Position numbers and translations under genes: made by a program
From: Pardosa pseudoannulata
Lineage: Eukaryota > Arthropoda > Arachnida > Araneae > Lycosidae
Assembly: GCA_032207245.1 (NCBI GenBank)
Contig: CM063505.1
Location: 169,057,890-169,121,889, forward strand
Direction: 5' to 3'
Length of the DNA: 64,000 nucleotides
The notes under the pieces: generated by a model
The model's input: only the letters and a program-made list of their open reading frames with translations
Told to the model about the DNA's origin: nothing
The model's database searches: none
Shown: piece after piece, positions 49,401-58,602 of the stretch
Numbering within the stretch: the stretch's first letter is position 1
Layout: the number at the start of each line of letters is the position of its first letter

Positions 49401-52400
49401 AAATGGGTAAAAATAACAATTTTTTTCTAGCCTTATGATGTCATTCCTTTAATAATCTCATCATTTCTTATTTTAAATTATTTAAATATTTTCTGCATTA
49501 TTTTCATACGTTTTATCATTAAACTTAGATATTACATAAATAATTTTCTTTTTTATTTGACTTAAATAATAAATTAAATACATATGTGATAATTTTAATC
49601 GATTATTTTTGTTGAAAGATAATTCTCAGCCAAAAAAACAAACCATTTTTTTAACTGCCTCATAGAGTTCTTTACAATTCTGGAAAATTAAAAATTTTAC
49701 TGATCCCGTCATATAACGGGCTCTATGCTAGTATTTGAATATTTTCGTATAACAGATTCCCTTTTTTTTCACAGTTAAGTAAAGACTTCTAATATATTTT
49801 CATTAGTTTTCATGTTTATCATAATTCCTCAATCTAAATAAGAATTTCTGTTATTTTTCAGGCTTTTTCTATTTAATTCTTAGTCATTTGGGAATAACAG
49901 CCGGTGCACACAGACTTTGGTCCCACAAGTCATACAAGGCAAAACTGCCTCTAAGAATTTTACTTTGTATTTTCGCCAGTATTGCCTCGCAGGTCAGTAT
50001 CACAATATTTGCTTCCAATATTTTCATTTATTATTAGTGTTTAAAACTAAGTTCTACAACGAATGGTCAATAAATATATTTGACAAATTTTGTTTAATTA
50101 GTTGCCAAATTATTTCAATAATGAGCATGATTTTATTTTATGAATTTTTGTTTTATGCAAGGGAGTGAAAAAAAGAAAAGAATAAATACGAACAAAATAA
50201 ATGAGATATAAAAAGTGGGTCCCATAAAATATAATGAACCTTTCTTTAGAGTAAAAGCTGTATCATTTCTTTTAATGTTATTTTTATAGAAGTATAAGTA
50301 ATATATCGAAAAACGTTTTAAAATAGTATTGAATAAACGCTTGTAAGAAATGTTTTATGAGCACATAGTACATTTCTAGCTGAAAAGTATTATAACAACC
50401 TGTTTTAGATTCAATGTAAAATAAAATGTTTCCTGCTTAGAATCATTTTTTTCTTAGATCATTAATAAGAGTATACCTTTATAAAAGTTTTAGCTTTGTT
50501 ATATGAAGCAATACATTTAAAAATCATAAAATATATACACCAAGTGAAAAAAAAATAGAAATCCAGTTACCCCCAGCAAAACTTTTGAAATTTGTAAATT
50601 AGAAACAAATTTTTTAATATGAAATAGGAAATAATTATCATTTTTATTTTGTAAACTTCAATTTTATTAATTAAAACAGTGTATTTTATTTTATAGAATG
50701 ATAAAGGCTAATATTTTCAATTTTTAATTTAAGAGTTTTTAAATATTTTATTGTCAAATACTTTATTTGTCAAATTTATTATCTAAAGTTTTGATCTACA
50801 GAATAAAACATTTATATTACTTCGATTTTATATAAAAATTTAGCTTCTAGGTTAGTGAATTTCATTTTATTTTCATTTGGTGCATATTTTTTATATTATT
50901 ATAAAAATACATTAAATATACAATTATATTATTATAAGGATAATTTTTTACATTATTATAAAAAATAGGACACTTGAAATGACGCAATTAAATCATTTTT
51001 AAAGCTAAAGAATTATTAAAGAATTGTAAAAAATTCACTCTAAAAGGAGCAGAATGTTTTATGCATTTTATGAAGAATCAAAAAGAGGCTCTTATAATGA
51101 AAAGTTTCTAAAAGTACTACCCTATATTCTCAATGATAACTGGCCACTTACGATTTTAAAAGCTCTGTTGAATATCTACAAATATATGAGGAATTATACT
51201 AAGACTGTAGGTGTGTAAAAGGCATGATGGTAGTATCCATGTTGCTTCAGCAGCCAACAGAAACATTGATTTTGCGGCCAGCAATATACTGAATGCTTAT
51301 TTTGTTTTTATACAAAATACTGTATTAAATTTAGATATACCCCCTTCATCTTTTAGCTTCCTTTTGACAACAACGGATTTCGAGCTTTTCTATCGACAAT
51401 CACTCTCAAAATTTTTTCAGCTATGTCTTGAGGACTTTCACAAAAGTTGCTGCATACATATAGCTAAAAAAAACATGAACTTCCTATTTTGATTGCATTC
51501 ACGCATGTGCATTGAACGTTACTTTAACAAACCTGATCATTTGTTATCTAATATTTATTATTTTTTAACTTATTGCGTGTTATTGTGTGCATGTCGTTTG
51601 TCATTCTTCCTGAAAATAGCATTGTATTATATTGAAAACTCTGCAAATTATAAGCAAAGCACTTAGTAATATTTGGTAGTAATGCTTGTAGGTATACTTA
51701 CTAATGCTTGTAGAGAAACCTAAATTTCTCCAAGTGCTATCCTCATAAAAATGAAGTAGATTATTGCAAGAAGTCTCCAAATCATGTGCTAAAGTTTCAA
51801 TTCTTCCCAGACAATCGTTTTTACCAGGTTATTTAAAACATATTCGTTTCTCTTCAGCTATTTGACGGTCTCCTACGGAGTTTCAAAAAAGCATATTACA
51901 CGAAAAAAAAAAAAACAGAAATATATGACATTTACTACCCGCTTTACAAGCCTAAGGTTTTCGAATAATTATTCATATATTTTTCTAGATATTCTAAAAA
52001 ACGTCTAAAACCGTAAGTAACCAGTCATCATTGGCCATATGGTGTACGTCGCTTTAAGGAACTGCTGAACGATGATAGAATGGTTAGGGCGCTGACTTTC
52101 GGAACCAGAGTTAGTGGGTTCGAATCCCACAGTGGCATGGTTGTTCGTAGCCGTTCGAAATTGCTTTAAGCAATAGGTCCCGGTATCATTAGACCTCTAA
52201 ATTGCAAAAAGTAGACCTCAGATCTCAAAACCAAGCAATTAAGGATCTTGTAATTTAATAAGTTTCTGTGAAAAAAATATCTATATTTTCATTGCATTGT
52301 ATTTGATTTTTTTTTATTTTGCATTCTGCTCTAACTTAGGTTTATACAATTATTTGTAAGTTTTGGTAACAACTTTTACACTTGATACTAAGAATTGTTG

Positions 52401-54458
52401 AGTTTTCATATGTGAGATTTCTCGCACGAGTGAGTTAACATTCATTGACAAATTATTTTTGCATTGTAAACTGCACCGGTTGAATTCTTTGTTAGCATAT
52501 GAATGCCTCTGCTGTGTTACTGACAACTAATTCTTAATTTTTTATTCTCTTAGAATGATATATACGAGTGGTGTCGTGATCACAGGACACATCACAAATT
52601 CACGGACACCAACGCAGATCCCCACAACATAAACAGAGGATTTTTCTTTGCTCACATGGGATGGTTGATGTGCAGAAAACATCCTGATGTAACTACGAAA
52701 GGAAAGACTCTAAGCCTTGATGATATATGGAAGGATCCCGTAGTCAGATTTCATAGAAGGTAACACTAAATAACACATCATTATCAAAGAGAGCGAATTC
52801 AGTAGTTGGAAAAGCAGATTGATAAGGCAGAATTTCAGCATATCCTACTTTTTCAACCATTTAGTTATCTCGTATTGGTAATGTATCCACGAAACAGCTG
52901 TCTGTTTTAAATCTCTTTCTATTGTAACGTATCCGGTCCCTGTTTCAGGTGACACAAGGAAGAATCAGGTGTGTCTTGATTAATGAATTTATTTACACCT
53001 CTGCTTTATACATCATTTCACAAATACAGACACAAAAAAATTTCCGATCACAGGTAGGTGATTCGATACATGTAGGCGAGAATAGAGACATGCAATAACT
53101 AAGATCAGACTCTGCCGAAATATTGGTGATCCGACGGAAGAAACAATTCGGTAGCTCTCGCGAAAGTTCATTGAAGTAATGGTAGAATATCAAAGCACTG
53201 TTAGAGTTCCGAAGGAAAATATGCAAACAATCCTGAAGAGGATTATATTAGAAAAGGAAACACAATGCACAGGGTATCGTTTCAATCTCAGCAAGAGATT
53301 TATCCCAAGACGGGATTTCGCTAAATAAAACTCTCCGATGGAAAGACTGGTCGAGACGACCTCCCAGTTAGCCGATGCGGGCTACTCTTTAAAGAAAAGA
53401 TCCCAAGGTGGGATTATAGCAAAAAACTTTCCGGTAGAGAGACTGGTCAAGGCGACATCTGAATTAGCTGGTAGCTAGCTAAATAACTTCTTCTCTAAAA
53501 AACAAATCTTCTCTCGTCTCTTTCTAGGGGAGGGACCTCACCCACAATTTTATTATTGGATCATCTAGCGATGACCTCACCTCCGACCAACTGTATTGGT
53601 CCGGGTAAAATAATCATCGGCCGCAAACCCAGGGGTCCCTGAAATTCTTAGCGGCTAGATTCAAGTCGCGGCAATTCCTTTGTCGTTCCGATGGTCATAT
53701 TTCTGGCTGTCAGTGAAGTTACCGGGTTGTCTGGAATATTGTTCCGCTACTATAGGGCACAACAGTGTAGACATCGTGGTGCTGGGGAAAACAATCCCTT
53801 TGTATCTACACAAGCGAAGTCCACCTCTCAGTTCTTTGATGTCGACACACCGCTAAATCCTGCCGTTACATTATTTATTTTTTATGAATTTATTGCTCTA
53901 TTATTATAAATACTCCTATGTTTGTAGAGTATATGCCAGTATTTTGTATGCACCTTTTGTTATATGATCTTCATTTAGTTAATAAATAATTCTCCTTTTA
54001 CACCTAGGTATTACTACCTGATGATGCTAATTTTTTGCATCTACCTTCCAACGATGATCCCAGTGTGGTGTTGGGGTGAATCACTGAAGAACTCATTATT
54101 AATAGCTGGATTAGCACGATATTGCATCAGCCTTCACTGCACATGGCTCGTAAACAGTGCAGCGCACTTTTACGGATACCAGCCATTCGATAAATATATA
54201 CAAGCAAGAGAAAATCCTTTCGTATCTATTGTAGCCTTAGGAGAAGGTTGGCACAACTTTCATCACGTTTTTCCTTGGGACTATTCTACAAGTGAGCTAG
54301 GTTACACCTTAAATCTAACAAAACTATTTATCGATGCCATGGCGAGCATTGGTTGGGCATACGATTTAAAATCTGCTCATCCTGAAACGATAAAACAACG
54401 GAAGTTGAAGAGCGGAGATGGCAGCCGTAATGATGCTGTCCTCATTTGTGAAGAATAA
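40212..54458 (+). CDS. Acyl-CoA delta-9 desaturase, gene 2 (four coding exons, 323 aa)
   Basis: The coding sequence joins 40212-40395, 49862-49992, 52554-52759 and 54008-54458 (972 nt, stop TAA), with GT/AG introns in phases 1, 0 and 2 as in gene 1. The product is a second membrane acyl-CoA delta-9 desaturase with histidine box 1 HRLWSH (78-83), box 2 HRTHH (115-119), box 3 HNFHH (256-260) and NSAAH (223-227). All metal ligands are intact and no frameshift is seen, so it looks functional. The N-terminus, the second membrane segment (LSHLGITAG where gene 1 has IGGLGITAG) and the last 15 residues differ most from gene 1, while the catalytic core is close. Its introns are full of satellite and transposon DNA, the first being 9.5 kb. 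Such paralogs often differ in chain-length preference or tissue, but nothing here decides that. Confidence 0.93.
40396..41789. other. Start of intron 1 of desaturase gene 2
   Basis: AT-rich intron. CAGGGCCGTAACTAGGGCG at 41242-41260 resembles a hAT terminus, but no partner end or target duplication was found. Confidence 0.45.
41790..41935. repeat. Duplicated compound (TG)n(TA)n microsatellite
   Basis: A compound block of TG repeats, TA repeats, a TTTATA interruption and further TA repeats occurs twice in a row, about 70 bp each. Confidence 0.9.
42108..42361 (+). repeat. Dispersed interspersed repeat, copy 2
   Basis: It matches 1-275. Sequence upstream (41943-42107) probably belongs to the same element but its counterpart lies outside the window. 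The 3' end runs directly into (CA)n(TA)n. Confidence 0.7.
42361..42491. repeat. (CA)n(TA)n microsatellite
   Basis: About 20 bp of CA followed by about 100 bp of TA with small interruptions. Reading frames across it are artefacts of the repeat. Confidence 0.93.
42598..42740 (-). repeat. SINE family 2, truncated
   Basis: CCAGGCTTGGCCTGCCACC and AATTTAGAAGCAGCGACC match the tail and body of family 2. The tRNA-like head is missing. Confidence 0.6.
43236..44455. repeat. ~203-bp satellite array, six units, intron 1 of desaturase gene 2
   Basis: CCAAGATTATTAGTAAG recurs about every 203 bp from 43299 to 44310. Units also share TTATAATAGCATATATTTG and AAGTGAAAAAAGTAAAAATC. The array ends at AAATTAGAAAC. 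Confidence 0.92.
44641..45304. mobile_element. Long-inverted-repeat element with TTAA flanks
   Basis: The inverted arms 44641-44757 and about 45193-45304 are similar over some 115 bp, starting CCAAAACCACT. TTAA lies at 44637-44640 and 45305-45308. The interior includes a tRNA-like stretch at 45022-45110. A piggyBac-type origin is possible but the terminus is atypical. Confidence 0.6.
45022..45165 (+). repeat. tRNA-derived SINE-like segment
   Basis: CCCAGTGGCTTTGAGAAGC resembles an A box and GAGGTTCGATTCTCG a B box. A non-tRNA body with GTGGGTAGACAAAATGAGG follows. It lies inside the inverted-repeat element. Confidence 0.5.
45318..45915. repeat. Candidate inverted-repeat element
   Basis: TTTTACGGACG near 45318 and CGCGTCCCGTAAA near 45915 are inverted. 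The internal motifs CGTAGAGATAGG and GCGTCAATTTGACG also recur inverted, at 45345-45375 and 45729-45905. No target duplication was recognised. Confidence 0.35.
45938..46417 (+). mobile_element. Solo LTR of a retrotransposon (480 bp)
   Basis: The ends TGTTACGAA and TTCGTAACA form a perfect 9-bp inverted pair with TG...CA termini. A TATATAAGG box lies near 46150 and an AATAAAG signal near 46340, in the order expected for U3-R-U5. The flanks (TATAA, ATATA) are not a clean duplication. No internal region or second LTR is present in the window. It lies in intron 1 of desaturase gene 2. Confidence 0.75.
46441..46467. repeat. Poly-A tract after the solo LTR
   Basis: A run of about 27 A lies 23 bp beyond the LTR end. 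It may be the remnant of a retroposed sequence, but nothing recognisable precedes it other than the LTR. Confidence 0.85.
47078..47248 (+). repeat. tRNA-derived SINE, family 1, intron 1 of desaturase gene 2
   Basis: The B box GGGTTCGAATCCCATTG, the body GTAGCCGTTCGGAATCGGC and the tail ending ACCAAACTAAAACTAAAC are visible. The head is degraded. It directly precedes the left Helitron. Confidence 0.78.
47278..48174 (-). mobile_element. Non-autonomous Helitron (left partner), 897 bp
   Basis: On the - strand the 5' end is TCCCCTATATAATAATAG with CTGTCCG downstream. The 3' end carries the palindrome CGTCATATGACG (47291-47302) followed by CTATATG and CTAG (47278-47281). Insertion is between A and T. 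The sequence is an inverted copy of 48640-49731. No protein is encoded. Confidence 0.72.
48640..49731 (+). mobile_element. Non-autonomous Helitron (right partner), 1092 bp
   Basis: It starts TCCCCTATATAATAATAACC after an A and ends with hairpin CCCGTCATATAACGGG (49705-49720), seven bases, then CTAG (49728-49731) before a T. It is the same family as the - strand copy to its left, with 5' ends facing across 465 bp. It contains an internal partial duplication (48713-48823 resembles 49157-49366), so it may be a composite of two copies. Confidence 0.72.
48950..49025 (+). repeat. tRNA-like segment inside a Helitron
   Basis: The stretch reads like a degenerate tRNA, with an A-box-like TACGTTTGGTAGAATG and, 40 bases later, a B-box-like GGTTCTATCCCC. 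It lies between the two internally duplicated parts of the right-hand Helitron. The cloverleaf is not fully formed. Confidence 0.4.
49862..49992 (+). CDS. Desaturase gene 2, second coding exon (histidine box 1)
   Basis: This 131-nt exon runs from acceptor TTTTTCAG to donor GTCAGT (49993) and encodes residues 62-105 including HRLWSH. Length and phase match gene 1. Confidence 0.93.
50385..50610. repeat. Diverged single unit of the 203-bp satellite, intron 2 of desaturase gene 2
   Basis: The order of motifs (AAAATGTT, TTAGAATCA, TTAATAAGAGTA, CACCAAGTGAAAAAA, AGAAATCCAGTTACCC, AAATTAGAAAC) follows the array at 43236-44455, at clearly lower identity. Confidence 0.6.
50611..52066. other. Middle of intron 2 of desaturase gene 2
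   Basis: AT-rich intron. A 93-codon frame at 51211-51492 shows no known motif and is not supported as a gene. Confidence 0.45.
52067..52238 (+). repeat. tRNA-derived SINE, family 1, intron 2 of desaturase gene 2
   Basis: The head AGAATGGTTAGGGCGCTGAC and B box GGGTTCGAATCCCAC are followed by the family body and a degraded AAAACCAAGC tail. Confidence 0.8.
52554..52759 (+). CDS. Desaturase gene 2, third coding exon (histidine box 2)
   Basis: This 206-nt exon runs from acceptor CTCTTAG to donor GTAACA (52760), which is weaker than the others. It encodes WCRDHRTHHKF with histidine box 2. Confidence 0.92.
52923..53870 (-). mobile_element. Solo LTR of a retrotransposon (948 bp), intron 3 of desaturase gene 2
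   Basis: The ends TGTAACG and CGTTACA are inverted TG...CA termini. Read on the - strand, an AATAAA lies about 70 bp before the end, as in an R region. It contains two diverged internal repeats (about 53283-53360 and 53398-53475) sharing 'gactggtc' motifs. The flanking pentamers TCTAT and TTATT do not match well. No gag or pol is present. Confidence 0.6.
54008..54458 (+). CDS. Desaturase gene 2, last coding exon (histidine box 3)
   Basis: The exon starts after acceptor CCTAG and ends at TAA (54456-54458). It carries two membrane segments, NSAAH and GEGWHNFHHVFPWDYS. The C-terminal tail is six residues shorter than that of gene 1 and unrelated at its end. Confidence 0.94.
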
Positions 54459-54545
54459 TCGATAGCTGAGAGTCAAAGTGCAAACGCATGATTCAATATA
54501 AATAAACCAAACTATTTTTATCTCTTACTAGAATAAAACCTATTA
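54459..54545 (+). other. 3' UTR and polyadenylation signals of desaturase gene 2
   Basis: AATAAA hexamers lie at 54501-54506 and 54532-54537. The implied 3' UTR is short. A small hAT-like element begins immediately afterwards at 54553. Confidence 0.65.
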
Positions 54546-54552
54546 CTGTTGC

Positions 54553-54709
54553 CAGGGGCGTACGCAAGGGGGGGGCAGCGGTTTAACCCCCCCCCCTTGA
54601 GTTCAGACAAAATGGCAAAAATAAGAATTTTTGTAGAAATTATACGGGCTATTATTTTTTAGAATGATGATCCCCCACCCCCATTGAAAAAATTCTGCGT
54701 ACGCCACTG
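54553..54709. mobile_element. 157-bp hAT-like MITE just after desaturase gene 2
   Basis: The terminal inverted repeats CAGGGGCGTACGCA and CAGTGGCGTACGCA are followed by G-rich then C-rich tracts. The flanks ACTGTTGC (54545-54552) and ACTATTGC (54710-54717) match at 7 of 8 bases. Confidence 0.8.
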
Positions 54710-54803
54710 ACTATTGCCGTGATTGAGCGATAAATTTTCCATGGGGGGGATCTTCTTCAAAATATCATATCTCAGAATTAATGCAGCAATGTTTATACAT
54801 ATA

Positions 54804-55282
54804 CTAGGCGGCTAGACAGACGTTGTTCTGTTTTAAGGCAATAAATCCAAAATTGTAAAATGTTTTTAAATAAATTATAAATTGGACCGTTTTGATGGAA
54901 AAGTCAAGAAAAAAAATTATTTTACAAATAATTGACCCCACAAAGCGCACAGTCATCACAAACGTAATAAGATTAAATTTAAAAATTCCTACATCGCCTG
55001 TACGGGGATTCGACGCTGGGATTTCTCGTACTGAAGCCCGTTGCGTTGACCACTGCGCCACAGATACGTTGTCAGTGAAGGGTTTCAAGCAGCAATATAA
55101 TAATCCCAATAAACGCGCAATTCTGAATTTTTAATAAAAAAATCACTTTCTATCGGATGAAATTGAGAATCTAAACCATTCTCAAATCAACTGAATTACA
55201 CAAAATTTCATCAAAATCAGTCCAGCCGTTTAGGAAGAGTTCTATTACAAACACACGGACAGAAGAATTTTATATATAAAGA
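54804..55282 (-). mobile_element. Non-autonomous Helitron, 479 bp
   Basis: On the - strand the element starts TCTTTATATATAAAATTC with a CTGTCCG motif close by and ends in a short hairpin region followed by CTAG (54804-54807). It sits between A and T, as Helitrons do. No target duplication or inverted termini are present. It contains a tRNA-like segment (55010-55080) and no Rep/helicase frame. Confidence 0.7.
55010..55080 (-). repeat. tRNA-like segment inside a Helitron
   Basis: On the - strand, TGGCGCAGTGGTCAACG resembles a Pol III A box and GTCGAATCCC, about 35 bases on, resembles a B box. The acceptor stem does not close, so it is not a functional tRNA gene. Confidence 0.5.
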
Positions 55283-55484
55283 TATACAGTAGACCTTATG
55301 GAAAGTTTCCCGTGATCCCTTTCTCCTTCCCACACAACACACTTCATCCCGATTAGGTTGAAAGTTACGTAAATTCGACCAACTATTTGGCTCTAATACG
55401 TGCAAAACCGATTCCGATTACATAGATATTTTGTGCAAATCTCACCACTTATTAAGTCAAATAGCTCTAAATGTAACTCCAGAA

Positions 55485-55735
55485 TACGTTAAAATCAACC
55501 AGATTTGGAAGTAAAATGACATCGCGATCTTATCCATATCATGTAAAATTGACCATATTTGGATGTAAAATGTACATTATGATCTTATCCATATTACGTA
55601 AGAGTGGTGTTACTTTGCCCCGGGCTAAGCCATCCAGAACATCCATATTACGTAAAATCTACCAGATTTGGATGTAAAATGTACATCGTGATTTTATCCA
55701 TATTACGTAAAATCAACCAGATTTGATTGTCGAAT
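55485..55735. repeat. ~60-bp tandem repeat, four units with one interruption
   Basis: Units contain AACCAGATTTGGATGTAAAA and CTTATCCATATTACGTAAAA. A ~40-bp unrelated GC-rich piece around 55605-55635 interrupts the series. Confidence 0.78.
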
Positions 55736-57251
55736 GTAATGTAATGGTGTAGTTATACACCACTGACTGTTGTTATTGCTGATGTCCTTAGCCCTACTTC
55801 CAAAGTCGGAAAACCGAATAAGAAACAAATAGCAAGGCAATGAAACAAACATAAACAACTTTTTAGTATTGTTACTGCACACAGGCAAATTTATGGAAGT
55901 GCTGCTATCACTTCAAAATGCAGTTCCATTGCTAAAGAAAGTTGGTTCTTCCTCAGGTAACAGTTAATCTTTATCCAGAATTTGACCCACGCCCTTCACG
56001 GCTGAGGTAAAAGCATATTAGTCTCGATACTCACTGGAAACAACTTTTAAGTAGTCTACCTGTTGAATTTTAAAGGGAGTAAGGAAATAGTCTTCCTCCT
56101 TTAAAAATTGAAGGAAGGAATCGATAACAGGTATAACAAACATCAGAATAATTATAAGTCAATGCTACAAGGATAAGCCATTAAAGTTGTCAATTGCAAA
56201 AATTAATTTTGAAAATAAGCTTTGAGTTAGAGATTTCCATTCTGAAAGACCCTCATCTATATTTTTGGATACAGCAATATATTATAAGCTAATCATTAGA
56301 CTTTTGGAAAAATTCTACATTGACAAAGACAAGGGATTATTGAATTTTTAACATTGAGATCACAAGAATCAGATCCAATGATGACGATTCAAGTTTGATT
56401 AATTAGAGACTGGAAATGCATCCAAGCAATGAAAAACCAATCAAGCATTTAAGGATCCTGAATTAAGAACCTTTATAGAACTTTATAGATACTTTAAAGA
56501 ACTTTATAGATTTTATAAAATCTTTACAGAACTTTTGCAATACCCTTTAACTTTTTACTATTCTAAACTGTAATAACCATTGTTGGCTGATGACTTCAAA
56601 CTAAACATACACATACATATTTTTGCTATTTAAAAATTCTTATGATATATTTATAAAAAAATTACTTTTTATTAAAAACCACGTACTCAAATATTGCACC
56701 CAACAGCCTATAAGGCAAACCTGTAAAGGAAAAACCTAAAAAACTTGATTTTCAAGTGAATCATTATGAAAACACACAAGTGATTTCTTGTACTCCTCTT
56801 AATGAGCACAAATATTTTAAAATAATTACAAAATTTATTATTATTTTTTTTTTTAAGAAAGCTTTGAGATTACTATAACTTTTACACTTAGTGCCTACAG
56901 TTTTCAATATTAATTAAAGTTTGTAAGTTTTCAAACCCACATTTAAAAGACAAAACTTCTGCAGAAATTTGCAAAAATAGAATGCTTTCAAATTATGTGC
57001 TAAAGGGTCCCAACTTAATTTTAACACAAAATATTATTATTAAACATGCTACATGTTTTATAATCCTTTATTAATTTATGTTAAATAAATAAAAACAATA
57101 TATATTGCAAAATGTCTTTATTTAAAAACAAAAATCTGAAATTACAAACAAAAATAAAATTATTAAAAGAGAAAAACAATTGTAACAAAATATAGAATAA
57201 TGATCAATTTTTAATAAGAAATATTAAGTTTCTTCTTAGCCTATGTAACTG
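55736..57251. other. Intergenic DNA between the 60-bp repeat and the nested hAT elements
   Basis: Nothing coding is recognised. A short run of 'actttatag' motifs occurs near 56468-56535. Confidence 0.45.
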
Positions 57252-57364
57252 TCTCTAGACAGGGTCGTAGTCACAAATTATATTCAGAGGGGGGCCAAGA
57301 GGACATACATTGTTTTTTATGAGTGATACTTCAGTAAAACCACAGGTTTTCTTACGTATGTATA

Positions 57365-58152
57365 CAGGGTATCTGCCAAAATAAAATTTTTCAAATCCAT
57401 AACTTTTCATGACTTTCCCTGACTTAGCAGATCATTTTCCATGACTTTAAAACGCTTTCGTTAAAAGTATATATGAATAAAACTTCTGATGTACATAGAA
57501 ATAAAATATATGCTTTTAGAGAATTTACAGGAATTTTATCATAAAAAAAAACTATAAACTTACTTTATAAGTGTTAATAAACTCACATAAAAATAAATTG
57601 TTGTATCTACATACCTAAGTTTAATCATATAGCAATTTTTCAATCAAAATGTTTCCAATTTGAATTCAGGGTACTTTGGTATTATCCAGGTGACCATGAA
57701 TAATAGCCAAATATAACCCTATAATGTTTATATACAATATCCCTAGAAATAAACTTATATTTTGTGCAAAAATCTTAACTAATTTTTATTAAAAAATAAT
57801 TATTATTGCATTAATAAAATTTTAATCTACAATTTAAGAAAAAAACTAGAATAATATACATTTACCCACCCATTAAGCTTTCTTGCTTTGAGTTTCCTTG
57901 GTGAACAAATTTTACTTGGCAATATGGTCAATAGGATAATACATAAATATAGTATAATACCAAACTGTAACTTCAGTAAAATGACAAGTAAAAACAGAAT
58001 TAAACAATTCAATGCATTTTTTTTTTAATCGGTAGTTTAGTGGATCCATGACTTTTACTCATTTTGCTTGAAAAATCAAGACTTTCCATGACAAAATTAA
58101 TCCATTGTCTAAATCCATGATTTTCCATGACTTTCCAGGTGCGCAGAAACCA
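57365..58152. mobile_element. hAT-like element nested in the preceding one
   Basis: The left end CAGGGTATCTGC and the right end (reverse complement TGGTTTCTGC) resemble the widespread CAGGGTTTCTGC hAT terminus. Both are followed inward by repeated 'catgactttcc' motifs in opposite orientation. The flanks TATGTATA (57357-57364) and TGTGTATA (58153-58160) match at 7 of 8 bases. The exact right boundary is uncertain by 2 bp. Confidence 0.6.
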
Positions 58153-58571
58153 TGTGTATACTCCTAATGAGTATCATAATACAAAGTGATTTTGAAATGT
58201 CAAAATGATTAAAAAGAAGGTTATAATGAACAAATTTAAAGACTAGAATAAGTAATGAAGTAACCACACAATGAATTTAATATTAAAATTAACAATGAAT
58301 AGGTATAAACTATATATGGTATTGAATTCTAATTTTTAAAACATAAGTATAACCAAATAAAAAGAATAATTTTGAAAGAAAATGAACATGCTTAAATTTT
58401 TTACTTGTGTCTTATAAAATATACTCACCTTGAAGATTTGCAAAAAAATTTCAAAATTTTTTCCGATTCTGCATTAATATTCTGATGAGTTGCTAAGAGG
58501 GCTAGTCAGTATGCTTTTACTTGTCAAATACAATTTGCACCTTCTTTTTAACTCAACACCATTAAACACAT

Positions 58572-58602
58572 GTGCATAGAAAACACACTGTTTTCTATGC
58601 AC
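58572..58602. repeat. Near-perfect hairpin, 14-15 bp stem with 3-nt loop
   Basis: GTGCATAGAAAACA at 58572-58585 is followed after CAC by its exact reverse complement at 58589-58602. One further T-A pair extends the stem to 15 bp. It lies within the outer hAT-like element. Confidence 0.85.

Noticed and set aside
47278..49731. A single foldback transposon with 1-kb inverted arms
   Set aside because: Each arm has Helitron-type TC and hairpin-CTAG ends sitting between A and T, and no target duplication surrounds the pair.
51211..51492. 93-codon open frame in intron 2 of desaturase gene 2
   Set aside because: No recognisable motif, no splice or polyadenylation context, and codon use like the surrounding AT-rich intron.
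40212..54458. Desaturase gene 2 as a pseudogene
   Set aside because: All splice sites, the full reading frame and every histidine ligand are intact.
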